A stretch of 64,000 bases of DNA from Bryoerythrophyllum caledonicum. Lineage: Eukaryota > Streptophyta > Bryopsida > Pottiales > Pottiaceae. The stretch lies in contig OZ020525.1 of NCBI GenBank assembly GCA_963971425.1, positions 13,770,187-13,834,186 on the forward strand, given 5' to 3'. This document shows, one piece after another, positions 10,944 through 23,405 of this stretch. The notes under the pieces are model-generated. The model saw only the letters and a list, made by a program, of their open reading frames with translations, had not been told where the DNA came from and ran no database searches. The stretch's first letter is position 1; every line of letters begins with the position of its first letter. The translations under genes and the position numbers were made by a program.

Positions 10944-12478
10944 CAGTCTACCCTTGATAATATCACACTTGTTAATAGAACACCTTGATATTGTCACCCA
11001 AAACCTTGAAACGGATTTTCGTAGTGTAAAACTCCCTTGTTAATATCACTATCACCCTTGATAATATCACATTTTTTTTTCAAAATCTGTAGTGTAAGTG
11101 TGACAATATCAAAAATGGATGGATGAATAAGCATAGATGATGTCCTATCTCGTCGGAATGTTGTACTCTATGTACAAGTGAGGGTGATTTGTGGATGAAA
11201 AATGTGGGCAAATCATAGATATTGGTGAGGACGAGAGTTCTGGGAAGTGCGAGGGTTTCGAGCTCGAACCAGCATGACTCTAGAGAATATGAGGGTTTCC
11301 TTGCGGCGGCCGTTTCCTGAGAGTTTCCTTGCGGTGGCATTGTCCCGAGGGTATCTGCAAGCTGTGCTGGATTGTAAAGGTGGGGTCGTGATAAGTCCGC
11401 AAGTTGGGTCGCAGGTCGTTGGAGTGTGGAGGATGCCATCAAGTCGTTGGGTCGAAGGTTGCAAGTCGTTGGGTTGAATCATCATTTCAATCATGGCTTC
11501 TGGCAACGGGTAGCAATCAGAGTAAATCTCAATGTCGTTTTGGGACCTGCAGATGTCTTTCTTCAGAGAATCCAGAACCTTCTTTCGTCTGGTTTCCGAG
11601 GTGCCTTTGTTGTAATGCCCCTGGATCACTGCGAACCGATTGTTGGTTTTCCGAAACAAAGCAACGACCTATTTGCTGCAGCGACCTGTTGCACACCCTC
11701 AACGACTTGAGTTACAATTTAGCTCATGAAGGAGTAGCAATTTTTTCCTGGTACTACAACGGCCCCTGAATTTGTAAATTGCCAACAAATTGTTACTAGG
11801 TGTAGGAATCATGTGTGATCTTTAGGGTGGTACAGTACTGCAGTGGTGGATTGATTAGCTCAGGTTGTGATTGTGGATTGCTATGAAGGCCTTTGAGGTA
11901 GAAATGGGCCTGAGCGGTGGGTCACCATGAAGAATTATATGCGTTGTTGGCTTAGGCTCTGATCCGGAATTTCCTACAAAGTTTTAACAAACAAAAATTC
12001 AGATGAAGAAGAAGCCGCTCCTTCCAGAGTGTACCATATTTTTATAAATGAGACTTGCTGGAGGAGCGAGTGCTAAACCTGAGACCTAACATAATTTATA
12101 TACGTTACACCTTGTCACCTGCTATGTCTCAATGATTATTTCACATGAGGTGAGATAAATAATTTATGTTAGGTCTCAATGAATTTACTAGCTTGTTATG
12201 TCCTAATATGGATGTCACTAACTAAAAGTGATTCATTTCTTTGGTTTTTGTGAGTTATGGCATCTATTGGTGATTTATTCAAGTTGGAAAACCAAGTGTA
12301 TGATAGGTTGTTGTTTTATTTAATTTTCTAACTTTTTTTTGGATTTTTTTGGGATTTTTTTTTATAATATCACATTTTGCCTAAAATTGCCAAATGTGAT
12401 ATTATCAAAATTGTCACACCTTGATAATATCACACTTTTGGGTGAAACGGAGGGTGTGATATTAACAAGGTTAGACTG
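10944..12478. mobile_element. TA-flanked element with CAGTCTA ends (pogo/Tc1-like, unconfirmed)
   Basis: Inverted ends CAGTCTACCCTTGATAAT and CAGTCTAACCTTGTTAAT with TA on both outer sides (10942-10943, 12479-12480). Each end carries several further copies of GATAATATCACA, about 150 bp on each side. The TA duplication with CAGT ends is typical of pogo/Tigger-like elements, but no transposase is recognisable inside; the best frame, minus strand 11213-11659, has no domain I know. Length 1535 bp. Either a non-autonomous derivative or a diverged element. Confidence 0.6.
12081..12178. repeat. 98 bp foldback
   Basis: TGAGACCTAACATAA at 12081-12095 pairs with TTATGTTAGGTCTCA at 12164-12178, a perfect 15 bp stem. 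It lies within the CAGTCTA element and could be a small MITE inserted into it. Confidence 0.6.
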
Positions 12479-12829
12479 TAGTAGTGTTTCTGAAAAAATT
12501 GGCAGCAATCTTGGCTTTATTTTAAATGTACCCCAAAAATCACATTATCAAATCTCATTAAGAAAATGGATGTATGGATGAAATTGGCCAAATAGTTGAA
12601 ATATGTGGCATATTTGAATAAAATGTAAGTCCCGTTCAATTTCTAGGTACAAAAATAAATCACACAATTAAAAATAGGCAATGAGCCCAGATAATGTTTA
12701 AAATCCAAATTTTCCAAATAATTTGGCAAAAATTGCAGAACATATTTTTTTACTTCGAAAAGAACTAAGTATCAGGAAGAACAATCATTTTCCCTCACTT
12801 CTATGAGATAAATAGAGAAATATTGGATA

Positions 12830-13005
12830 CTACCCTTTGCGTTGGTCGGGCATAGTTAATTCAAAATGGAGAGTTGTCCAAAAGTATGGAAAATATAAAA
12901 TATTTGTCTAAGGTGATACCCATGTCAAATGCCAAGGTCATACCCTTGTAATATCTAGACTATACTCATGAAATACCTAGGTGGTACCCATTGTGTCCAA
13001 ACCAC
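12830..13005 (-). repeat. Repeat family with variable TATCACC units, copy 2
   Basis: Same order as the copy at 9605-9775: TTAATTCAAAATGGAGA, a spacer, several GGTGATACCCATGT-like units, then CATTGTGTCCAAACCACTACG. Lies just left of a complete TTAA-ended repeat. Confidence 0.6.
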
Positions 13006-13081
13006 TACGTTAAAAAAAAATAGTTGATGTGTATAGGGGTGTCCAAACCAGACCGATGCATACGGTATAGAGTAGGGTATG

Positions 13082-14014
13082 TTAACCCCTAAAAGACCAG
13101 AGTCTCCTTCGGGGGGATTTCTGATTTTGGGTAGGTTCCTAAAATTCGAAAAAAATCCTTTTTCTTTGAAATTAAAATTCAAGATTGCCTCTGATAAGAG
13201 CTTCGTGGACACATTTTTATTTTGTTTTTTGGATTTGTGGTTTGAAAGTTAGTACCACTTAAAGCCAAAAGTAGGGACACCGGGCACCTCCAAATTTTTT
13301 GACAAAAGTTTCTATTGACATTGAGATTTTTCACACATATAAAGAATATTTCCTTTTCTAGAAATTTTCAAAAAAAAATCTTGTCTTTAGTGTAAAAAGG
13401 CATTTTATTCCAAGTCAAACATTTTCACACATTGTTGGGCAACGGGGGAAAAAAACTTCATCTTTTCTACATAAAACCTAGAGATCTTCATATTTTTCAC
13501 TTTTTATTTTTTCAACAACAATATGTGGTGAAAACCTTCTTATTTACCGTTTGGATTATCATTTAAATACATACGTAGTTCTCAAAAAAATAAAACGTGA
13601 AATGGAAATTTTTGAACTTCCACTCCTTGCACACTTGTTTTGAATATGCTACACCCCTTTTTTACCTCTAAAAATTGGTGTGTTGGGAAATAACATCATG
13701 CTTAAGACAATGGTAAAAGATTTAGACCTTGTACAATGCAAAAATTTGATACAAATTGAAGTCAAAGTCTGCTGATCTACTCAACGCAGGGAAGAAAATG
13801 AACCATTGTTTTGACTTTAAACACTAAAATCTATCAATCCGTGCGGTGGATTGCAACCAAAAATTTTCGGCATGTTTATATAGAAGTCTATTTTAAGATA
13901 TTACGGTTAGAAATCCGAAATTCACTTTAAAATGTGATTTTCATGTCTCTTTTTGGCAGTGACAGTTTTGGACTGGTTTTAGAGCGAAAGTGGTCGTGGT
14001 CCTTTAGGGGTTAA
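13082..14014. mobile_element. TTAA-ended non-autonomous element, complete copy (933 bp)
   Basis: Begins TTAACCCCTAAAAGACCA and ends TGGTCCTTTAGGGGTTAA. The same ends and shared internal blocks (TGGGTAGGTTCCT, ATCAATCCGTGCGGT) recur in the window at 23406-24617, 40685-41500 and 42368-42961 plus 61700-62068. TTAA at both edges with CCC starts resembles piggyBac elements, which duplicate TTAA; no transposase is present, so the assignment is inference. This copy gives the uninterrupted sequence of the site where the giant MULE inserted in another copy (TGCTACACCCC near 13660). Confidence 0.75.
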
Positions 14015-14036
14015 TATCACGATGTGGAGAACTTCC

Positions 14037-14317
14037 TGTTAGGAGAGGACAATATACAACACCACCATGTCCACATGAAAGAGAGCTCTGACCGGGTGAG
14101 GTCAGCTCTTATATACTTAAGAGGTGGTTAGGTGGCATTAATAGCCAATCAGCCACCTAATTCAGTAGTGGGCGATGTAATCAAGACTGCCATAATTAGG
14201 TAGGTAAGTTTACTTACCTACCCTAATTAGGTAGGTAAGTCTCATAAATACCGCCTAACTACAGTGGACCCGGGAGTTTAAGTAAGAGTAGCTAGGCTAT
14301 TTTAGGCTATCTCAACA
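14037..14317 (-). repeat. Copia LTR (3' LTR of the minus-strand element)
   Basis: 281 bp, TG..CA. Contains an internal palindrome-like block (GGTAGGTAAGTTTACTTACC) that could fold. Nearly identical to 18924-19204. Confidence 0.95.
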
Positions 14318-17300
14318 CTCCTCCTCGAATAAATGATTTTCTCGTTAAAAAACTGCGGTAAAAATGCAGAAAAAGAGTAAAATCTTTATTCGCTTGCTAA
14401 CTCCGTGAGGGTCCGCATGCCAGCTGCTTTGATCAGCTTGCGGTGTTGATGTGCGGGTAGAGCCTTCGTAAGTACGTCCGCAATATTTTCTGCTGAAGCA
14501 ATCTTCTTTGCTTGAATTTGCCGTGTTTCGATTAGATCTTGTGTGTAACTGAATAGATGAGGGCTGATATGCTTGACACGGTCGGCCTTAATAAATCCAG
14601 AAGAAACCTGTTCAATACAAGCTGCATTGTCTTCAAATAAAGTGATCGGCTCCTCCTGGTGTGAAATACCGCTCATCTTGAAGATGGTGTAGTGCATTGT
14701 GCGGATCCAAACCGCTTCGCGGGATGCTTCGTGAAATGCGACTAACTCCGCGTGGTTGGTTGATGTGGCCGTGATCGTCTGTTTGGTTGATCGCCAGGAT
14801 ATCGGCGCTCCGTTCTTGATGAATACGTAGCCTGTCTCAGATTTGCCCGTGGCTAGATCCGTCTTGAATCCGGCGTCGGCATAGCCGGTGATGGCGCTGG
14901 ACTTGGTTTTGTGGAAGTGGAGGCCGAGGTCTGTCGTCCCTCGCAGATACCGTAGGAGATGCTTAACTCCTCGCCAGTGTCTATCGGTTGGCTTTTGATT
15001 GTGGCGAGCAAGCACGCTGACGGCGAAGGAGATATCGGGTCTGGTGTTGGTCGCCAAATAGAGTAGCGCTCCAACAACTGCTAAATACTTGGGCCGATCC
15101 ACTTCCTCTTCCTCCCCTTCTGCTGGCCGATAAGGGTCCTCGTCGGTGCGACTTTTCCCGATCATTGGGGCGGACAGCGCGTTGGCGTCGGCCATGTTGA
15201 AGAGCAGCAAAAGCTTCTTCACGTAGGTCTGCTGATGTAGAAGGATGCTTCCATCTGGATAGTGTTGAATTTGCAGGCCAAGACAAAATGAAGTACGGCC
15301 TAGCACTTTCATCTCAAATTTGTCTGTGAGTAACTTTTCAACTCGTGCGCTAAGCGCTACGGTGCCTATTGAATTTAAATCATCCACATAAACTGCAAGA
15401 ATTACAAAACCCGTCGTGTCTCTGAGGACAAATATGCACGGAAGTGCGGGGTCATTTGTAAATCCCTGCGACAGTAGGTAGGTTTTGAGATGGTGATACC
15501 AAGCTCGGCCGGCTTGTTTCAAGCCATAAAGTGCCTTTCTGATCTTGAGACCAGAATATTTTCCAGGGATAGGCTTGGTCTGATCGGGGAGAAATCCGGG
15601 AGGGGGCTGGATATGGATTTCGGCGTCTAGGTCGCCGTATAAGTATGCTGTCACCACGTCGAGCAAGCGGGTTTCTAAGGAAAGCTGGACGGCTAAGCTT
15701 AGAAGGTAGCGGAAGGATGTACTATCCATAATGGGGGAGTAAATTTGTTCGAAGTCTATGCCGGGTTTTTGGGTGAAACCCTGGGCGACTAATCTTACTT
15801 TAAATCTGATGACTTCCCCTAGGTCGTTTCGTTTGCGTGTAAATATTAGCTTGTGTCCAATTGGTTTATCTAGCAGATTGGTCACTAGTGGTCCGAAAAC
15901 TCCTCGTTTTCTAAGGGAACTATATTCTGCTTCTATGGCTTTTTCCCACTGGGGCCATTCGTCACTCTTTTGGGCCTGTTTTAATGTAAGGGGATCTGAG
16001 TCCAGGGTCGCAAGACTTGACAAAAACATTTCTACGTCGTCCCAGGGCTGTTCTAGTTCGGTGTTTAATACTGTGGGTGCCCGGGAACGGGGTGTATGGT
16101 TTAGTTTCCGTTTCTTAACGGGTTCTGATGCGGGATTTCCTGATCCGGGGACCGGGCTACGAACTATCCGGGGACCGGAGTAGAAGCCATCTGGGATCTT
16201 CTCGGCGAGGTTCTGGAGATTTAAAATCTTTCTAACTTCTGAGTCGGTTAACGCCGTACGAGGATCTGGATTCAGGGTCAAGGTTTCTGGTGATCTAAAG
16301 TTTAGATTGCTATGTTTGGTTTTGGTTTGGGCACTCGGGAATCTAGTTTCTATGAACTTACAATTCTGGAACCGAGCTTTGTGAATATCATCTCTATTGA
16401 TCAGTTTATATCTAATAACACTGGGGGAATCATAACCAAGGTAAATCCCTCGATTTCTATGAGGGGTGATGGTTTTCTGTTGGGGTTCGGGGGCTGGGAT
16501 CCACACTTCGTAGCCAAAGGTGCGGAGGTGGGCTACGTTCGGTGTCCGACCGGATGCCATCTCGAGGGGTGACTGTGTGAGTAATAGTGTGGGTCTTAGG
16601 CGCAGCAGGACGACCGCGTGTAAGACGGCGTGACCCCAGAACTCAGGTGCTAAGCTAGCGTGTATTAGGAGGGGCCTAACGATCAGTTGGATCTTTTTGA
16701 TATAGGCTTCTGCTAGTCCGTTTTGTGAGTGCTCGTAAGGGGCTGAATATGTGAGTGATATACCAGTTGCGGTGCAAAAATCCTCAAAAGCTTGTGATTT
16801 GAACTCTAAGGCGTTGTCCATCCTAAGAAAACAAATCTGATTATCGGGAAAATGGGTTCTAAACCGGATAATCATAGCTAGGGTTTTAGGAAAAACCATG
16901 TTACGGGTTGTGAGCAGGGAAACCTCAGCATGTCTACCCGATGCGTCGACCAAGACAAAGAAGAACTGGAACTGACCTGATTTTGGGTTGATCGGCCCAC
17001 ATATGTCACCGTGGAGCCGATGCAGCGGGGCGGGCATTTCTGTCGGGAGCGTCCATCGCGACGGCTGGCGGATGAGCTTGCCTTGTATACACGCCGCGCA
17101 CTCCTCTACGCGCTCCGCGTCCCGTGTGCAGAGGTCGTGACCGACTAAGGTCGAGACCATTTTTCTCATCATGGTCGTCCCAGGGTGCCCCAGCCAGCGA
17201 TGCCAAACATCAGCCTTCGTGCTGGTTGTCAAAAAGGACATCGGCACCCCTTTCAGGGGTAGGCATGGGGATCTACGTCCGCCATCCTCTTCCTCACTCT

Positions 17301-18923
17301 TACGAGCGGGGCTAGGTACAGCGCCAACAAGGGGCAGCTCGTACAGGCCGGTGGCTCCCGCGTGTGCGGTGGCAAGGAGTCTCTCGCCTTGCCGTAGCTC
17401 GAGGACCTCATCATCAATTCCTACCGCGGTAGAAACGTGGATTTGATTGGCCCGTAAATCCCGGTAGCTGATCAGACTCCGGGGGGCATCCGGGACATAC
17501 ATTGCCCTCTTGCAGGTGAGGGGGGCTCCCCCGGGCAAGACTATGTTTGCCCGGCCCTCGCGGAATTTAAAGGTCCGCTTGCCTGCGATGGTGATTATAT
17601 CACAAGTTTGCCACGGCTCGTTCCTAGTTCTGAACTCAAAGAACGCCGGGTCTTGGAGAATGGTGTGAGTGGACGCACTGTCTAACAAAGCAACTCTCGC
17701 TTTGCTAGGTTGTGACCCAAACTGTACCATATAGTTTTCTGGGTCGACATCGTTTAGCGTAAGGGAGGGGGCATCGAGAGTATGGGTTTCTCTCTTTCCT
17801 TCCCTTAAGGACTTTAACTCTCTATACATGTCGACGATATATTGTGACGCTCGACAATCCTTAAGAAAGTGCCCTGGACGACCACACTTGTGACATGACC
17901 CTCGCGATCCACTCCCTGATGTACTTGTCGACTTATCGGGTCGATGTGTGTACCTCGGGTTCTTGTCTGATTGCTGTTGATCACGACGTGGGGGGCGCCA
18001 ATCGCCTCGGGATCGTCGCCTGGGAGCCTCCGCGCTGTGGGTTTCTCGCCTGGGGTTTGTGGACTTCGACGGCGTCGTCGAGTTGGGCTGCTTGCGGCTC
18101 TCCTTTACTTCGCTTGTGTGAACCTCCTTCGCAGGTCGCACCTCGGCATTTTTAAGGAGCATCTGCTGCTGCTTTTCAGCTAAAAGCAAATATGACATAA
18201 GCTCCGAATGTTGTGTAAATCACATGTTACGGTACTGTTGAGCTAGAATAGCACATGCGGGGGGAAAAGTTGAGAGGGTCTTATCGATTAAGTCGACGTC
18301 GGTAACCGTGTCACCGTAGAGGCGAAGCTGCGCGACGATGCGGTGTAGTTCGGAGTTGAACGCGATGAAATTCGGAAAATCCAGTACGCGTAGACTGAGC
18401 CAGTCGCTGCGGGCTTGGGGGAGGAAAATCGTTTCCTCATGCTTGAAGCGCGCTTCCAATGCTGACCAGAGTACCGCCGGATCTTCAACCTGTATGTATT
18501 GTTGACGCAGGGACGCATCGATGTGTCGCCGGATGATGAGAAGCGTCTGCCACTTGTAGGTGGCTGGTATCTCCGCCTCGGGCTCTCCCTCCAGCGTGAC
18601 GATCAGCTCCTCCGCGCTCAAGTAGGTCTTCATATCGACGTACCAATTAAGGTAATTCGAGCCGTCTGCCTCAAGTGGGTCGAAGAAAAGTGGGGTGGTT
18701 CGTGTCTCTCTTGGTTTTATCACCGTCGCCATCGCGAGGTGGTGTGTGCCTATGGCTCTAGTCGGGGATTCCTAAAAAGCTGACGTCACTCCGGCCGCTC
18801 AATCTCTTGGTAATAAAGTCTTCTGTCTAAACAACTGTAGTGCAGATTCGGAGTGTGTCAGAAAAATGAACAGTGAAACGAATTGTGCTTTCTAGGAATA
18901 TGAGCTATACAGTGCTGATAACG

Positions 18924-19204
18924 TGTTAGGAGAGGACAATATACAACACCACCATGTCCACATGAAAGAGAGCTCTGACCGGGTGAGGTCAGCTCTTATA
19001 TACTTAAGAGGTGGTTAGGTGGTATTAATAGCCAATCAGCCACCTAATTCAGTAGTGGGCGATGTAATCAAGACTGCCATAATTAGGTAGGTAAGTTTAC
19101 TTACCTACCCTAATTAGGTAGGTAAGTCTCATAAATACCGCCTAACTACAGTGGACCCGGGAGTTTAAGTAAGAGTAGCTAGGCTATTTTAGGCTATCTC
19201 AACA
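18924..19204 (-). repeat. Copia LTR (5' LTR of the minus-strand element)
   Basis: Partner of 14037-14317. Target duplication CTTCC lies directly outside both LTRs (14032-14036 and 19205-19209). Confidence 0.95.
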
Positions 19205-19209
19205 CTTCC

Positions 19210-20028
19210 GTTGAATTTAGGGTTATGTGAGACATAAAAGAGGTCAGGGTGGGAGGCTGACGTGGCTAGTCGAACTTTACAGAATCTCTCCGCGAATAGC
19301 AACCCATCCCTTCTCCGGGCGCACCCCCCGAAGCGCCGGGCCACACGCTTGTGTGCACTCCACCATTTGCTTGCGTCCTCGCTCGCAATCGCTTGCGTCC
19401 TCGCTCACAATCGCTTGGGCCGGAACTCCCAAGCTTGAGCACCTTCACTTCGGTGCCTTCCTAAAGACCCCACTTTTGTCCAATTTGGTTGCGTTTACAA
19501 CGATCTCGAAGGTGAGGTTTGTCTAGAAAATTTGGGTAAACCTAGTCTCCAGTTTTGGTGAATCTTTTGGGTTGTGGTGTTGGAGGATCAGCGTGTGTTT
19601 GTGAGGTGATTGGAGTTGTGGTTTACTCTTTTTTGTCAGTGTTGTTGCCAATTCGGAAAAAAAAAAAAACTCAGCTCCTGGTGATGGTGAATTTTGGGGG
19701 GAGGATCTGCTGAAACTAGCCTGGCATGGTCTGTTGTTTGGGAAGTGAGTGGAGTTCCTGTTGTGTTTTCTTTCTTCGTTGTGCCTAATTTTGGAAGAAT
19801 TCGTGTTTGTGAGTCTGTGAGAGTATGAGATGATTTTCCTTAATTTGAAGCTCACTGGAGGATTATCTTTTTTAGTATTTTTAGGGCGTGGAACAGGAGT
19901 GAGCTAAAGCCTCTGAGGGTTTTATGTAAAGCCTTTGGTTATTACATGCAGAGAGAGTTTTGACTCAGATTTTCACAAGCTGGGAGTGGATTTTTCCTGT
20001 TTCTGTTTTTGGTTAGGGCAGATTGATC
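19210..20028 (+). promoter_or_regulatory. Upstream region of the CGLD27 gene
   Basis: No coding sequence recognised. Holds a 23 bp tandem duplication (CTTGCGTCCTCGCT..CAATCG, about 19370-19415). Must contain the promoter and 5' leader of the gene starting at 20029; the Copia element lies about 0.8 kb upstream of that start. Confidence 0.45.
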
Positions 20029-22733
20029 ATGGCGACGTTGCATCATCTCTTGAAGCTGGCATCAACGCCACGGATTGCGGCCTTCAGAGGAATTAGGGCA
20101 CCAGAAAAAAATGTTTCCAAATTCAGAACAAGCAGCCGCCTTGTTGTGAGAGCGGGCCCAAAGAAAGGTGGAAACTCTGGAGACAAGGCACGAAGGTAAA
20201 TCATTTTGTTTATACTAAAGAGTGTTTGTGTTTCATGTTGCGTCAATAATCTCCATTGCTTGAACTCATTACAGTTATTAGTACTTTTGTTTGTTCATTC
20301 TAGTGTGTTATCAGATCTTGGTATTCCTTCAATGGAACAGCCGCACGTCAAAGTAGTTTTAGCCGTCTTTCAGAGAAAAAAGAAAGAGTTTCATGAGATC
20401 AACCCTCATAAAAGTTAGTTGCCTTGCTCTCCTTTGCGCTGATTTTAGATGAATTGAGAAATCTTTAAACCTGATTTGAACTTAGGTTTACTTGTCGGTA
20501 CCGACAGTAATTGATCGTAAGCGGAGGCTGTCGGTATTGTCGGTAATCTTCAATACTGGGCGACTTACCGGCCAACTCTAGAGTTTGCAAGAGATCAACT
20601 TTGATGAATATTGGCCGGCTTTCTCAGATTAAGTGAAAACTATGGACTCCGGTGCAAACAAGTGAGGTTGATGTGAGTGGTTGGGTGCAGATTTGACCCG
20701 ATGTTTGCGAGGGACGGCGGGAGCGCGGTGGAGTGCCCGGTGCCGTGGGAGCAGCAGCCGGTGAACGAGTACCAGATGCTGCACGAGACGGGGCTGTTCG
20801 CGTGGGCCACGGACCCGCTGCTGGCGTTCGGGGTGCGGCTGTCGGCGGTGACGCTGGGCGTGGCGGCGCTGGTGGGGTACCCGATCGTGTCGCTCAGCGT
20901 CAGCGCGCACGACGAGTTCCTCAAGTGCGTCCTGGGCGCGCTGTGCGGGGGAATCCTCGCCGGGACCGTCGTCACGCTCCGCCTGTACCTCGGCTGGGCT
21001 TACATTGGCAACCGCCTCTTTAGCGCCACCGTCGAATGTAAGTTGCTTTCTCTTAGCTGCTCTTCTAGTTTGGTTAGCCTGGTCTTGTTCTAGTTTTTTC
21101 AGCGACTCGTCTTCTAGTTTGATCAGATGCTCTTTCTATAGTTTGATTAGCTGCTCTTCTAGTCTGGTTTGCCTACTCTTCTCGATTGATGAGCTGCTCG
21201 TCTAGTTTGGTTAGCGGCTCTGCTATCAATTTGATTAGCTGCTCTTCTACTAGTTTGATTCGCTGCTCTTGTCCTAGTTTGGTTAGCCTGCTCTTCTAGT
21301 TTTGGTTAGCGGCTCTTCTACTAGTTTGATTAGCTGCTCTTGTTCTAGTTTGGTTAGCTGATTAGCTGCTCTTCTAGTTTGGTTGTAAGCTCATTTAGGA
21401 ACCATCCTCCTTAAAGATTCCTAAATGGAAGGTTGCCCCAGCACCAGTTCTAGAATGTTATGATCATTACGCAATACTTTCAACTAACATGGTTTTGTTT
21501 GTTTGTGTTTTGCAGATGAGGAGACTGGATGGTATGACGGTCAGGTGGGTTATTTCTCTAGCTTAGATTTGTTTTTATTGCATGTATATTTGATGATTTT
21601 ATGGTGTAATGAGATCCTATGCACTAGAAGTGATGAGTTTTCGGATGTTTTTGGAAGGAGGGGAATGGAATTAAAAGCAGCTCTAAAATTAGTCTCAATA
21701 TCTGTAATCAGCTCGAAGGAGAAGGATTCAACACAATCACATATAAAGGAAAAACGCATTTATTCAAATGGGTATCTCGTGCAAACTCTTTCTTCACTTT
21801 CAAAGACGATTGAAACTACTTTGACTCAAGTTTAGAGGCCACCAAGCTCTTCCGGGATACTAACTAAGCTATTTTTAATGTAATAACGATTCAAAGTGAA
21901 CAAGACATAGCGTAATAAATGAAAAGGGGGGATATTTTATTGAAACAATAGAGTTCTGTGAGTAAATGGTTTAATGAAAAAAAAATCAATTACTTCTCAA
22001 AAATAAATAAAAATGTGTGCAGATTTAAGGATTTTGAAGAGATTCATTTCTTCATCGTCTAGGAAATTGAGAGTGCTACTCTTTTTCCACATGCAGTACT
22101 CATCTTATATTTCCTTATATTTACAGGTTTGGGTGAAACCTCCAGAAGTGTTGGCACGGGATCGACTACTTGGTTCTTACAAGGTAAGTTTTGGTCAGGT
22201 TTTATAGGTGAAACTAAATCTGGACTTCTTTCATAAGTCATGGTCTGGAAACATATATGTCTGGAAACTGAAGATTAGATACATCTGCAAACTGGCTGTG
22301 AGTGTCTGTTTCTTTTGCTTAAGCTTTCATTGTGGTAAGGTTTGTTGGCCCTGTGAGTTTGAAGGCAGTTACGATGAAACTGCCAATATTTGCCGCCTAA
22401 CCCGTAACCTTTAAGGATATCTCTATTATCTGCAGTAACATTTAAGGATATCTCTATTATGTGCAGGTCAAGCCGGCACTACTCCGAATGAAGGTGACAC
22501 TAGTGGGCCTGGCCCTCTCCCTTCTGGGTCTCTCAGGCGCAATCTACGTGCTTCCAGGACCCCCATCTCACCTGGAGCCACCAGAAGACACAACTGCAAC
22601 CTCCACACTGCCCTACAACGATTCCGCCGCTCGCCGATACGAACCCGAAGCCTTTGTTGGAGAAGAAGATGGTGATCTCTCCAGCTCCTCCACCGCTGCC
22701 GCACCCGCCCTCTTCGACAAGTTCTGCCAATGA
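20029..22733 (+). CDS. CGLD27: CGLD27-like chloroplast membrane protein (DUF1230)
   Basis: Five exons: 20029-20195, 20691-21037, 21516-21544, 22127-22183, 22467-22733. All have GT-AG borders and consistent phases, giving 288 residues. Residues 1-45 are a basic, Ser/Arg-rich transit peptide ending near LVVRAG. The family signature PVPWEQQPVNEYQ follows (about residues 70-82). Three hydrophobic segments come next: LAFGVRLSAVTLGVAALVGY, LGALCGGILAGTVVTLRLYL and VTLVGLALSLLGLSGAIYVL; EETGWYDGQ and VKPPEVLARDRLLG lie between the second and third. DUF1230 proteins occur in cyanobacteria, algae and plants; the Arabidopsis member is, as I recall, a plastid protein tied to iron status. Exact biochemical role unknown. 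Exon 2 is much more GC-rich than the introns. No defects seen. Confidence 0.93.
21045..21390 (+). repeat. Minisatellite in CGLD27 intron 2
   Basis: About a dozen imperfect units of 25-30 bp with consensus TTAGCTGCTCTTCTAGTTTGG, filling most of the intron between exons 2 and 3. Confidence 0.85.
21690..21880 (+). repeat. Dispersed repeat in CGLD27 intron 3, also at 42.2 kb
   Basis: The run from CTCGTGCAAACTCTTTCTTCACT to GGCCACCAAGCTCTTCC resembles 42230-42340 (GATCTCATGGAAACTC...GACCTCCAAGCTCTTTC). An old dispersed element; type not recognised. Confidence 0.55.
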
Positions 22734-22763
22734 ACTTGCATCCAAAACCACATCCACGTCAAG

Positions 22764-22987
22764 GTAAACTACTGCTTATTCCAAATCACTGTCAACTCTC
22801 AACTCATACCACTATTGCCGACGTTAAAATGGCTGAATACTAAACAAAATGGAATATTTCATATAGAACTTTGCTCTTGGTATGAAAATTGAAGAGCTAG
22901 CAGCAAATATATTGTGTTCTTTGTAAGTCAGATTTTGGACTTTAGTTTTGTACATTTTTGTCTACTAATTACTTCCTTTTTCTGCAG
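22764..22987 (+). other. Likely 3' UTR intron of CGLD27
   Basis: A GTAAAC donor follows the stop codon by 30 bases, and TTTCTGCAG precedes 22988. No coding sequence continues across it. Splicing here is inference. Confidence 0.4.
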
Positions 22988-23405
22988 ATGCTTTGGCGGA
23001 TGTGAACTTGGCACTTCTTCCTATTTGACGATAATTCATGGAGGCGCAAAACTAGAGGTTTTTTGTCGTCCATTATTAGAAACCACTATCTCAGCTCTAT
23101 TGATATCTGTTTAATGCAATTTGTACAGTAGTTGATTGGTTTTTCTCTGGTCTTTCTCTATTGGTTGACTTGTAGAACATCCTCTACAAGCTATCGGAGG
23201 CGTTTGATAGTGGAGTTTATTAGTGATGCAGATTTTACAGTGGGCTGAGATTCAACCACATTTTGTATAATTATGTTTTGTATATCTAATTGGACTGTAC
23301 ATATATCGGATTAGTTGGTTGCTTTTGGTTTCAGGATCCAACGCCATTTCGTATAATCATGTTTTACTACATAAAATGGAATATTTCATACAAGAAGTGT
23401 GTGTT

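Larger units (their letters stand above)
14037..19204 (-). mobile_element. Copia LTR retrotransposon, young, close to whole
   Basis: Two 281 bp LTRs (14037-14317 and 18924-19204), TG..CA ended, flanked by the 5 bp duplication CTTCC. The LTRs differ at about one position that I could see, so insertion was recent. Reading right to left: gag with a CHKCGRPGHFLKDC zinc knuckle, aspartic protease (LLDSAS), integrase with the HHCC region and core, reverse transcriptase (YVDDL) and RNase H, i.e. Copia order with integrase before RT. A GA-rich polypurine tract adjoins the left LTR, and a short primer-binding-like sequence (GTTATCAGCAC) adjoins the right one. It looks almost whole, with about one interruption of the coding frame. 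Confidence 0.95.
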
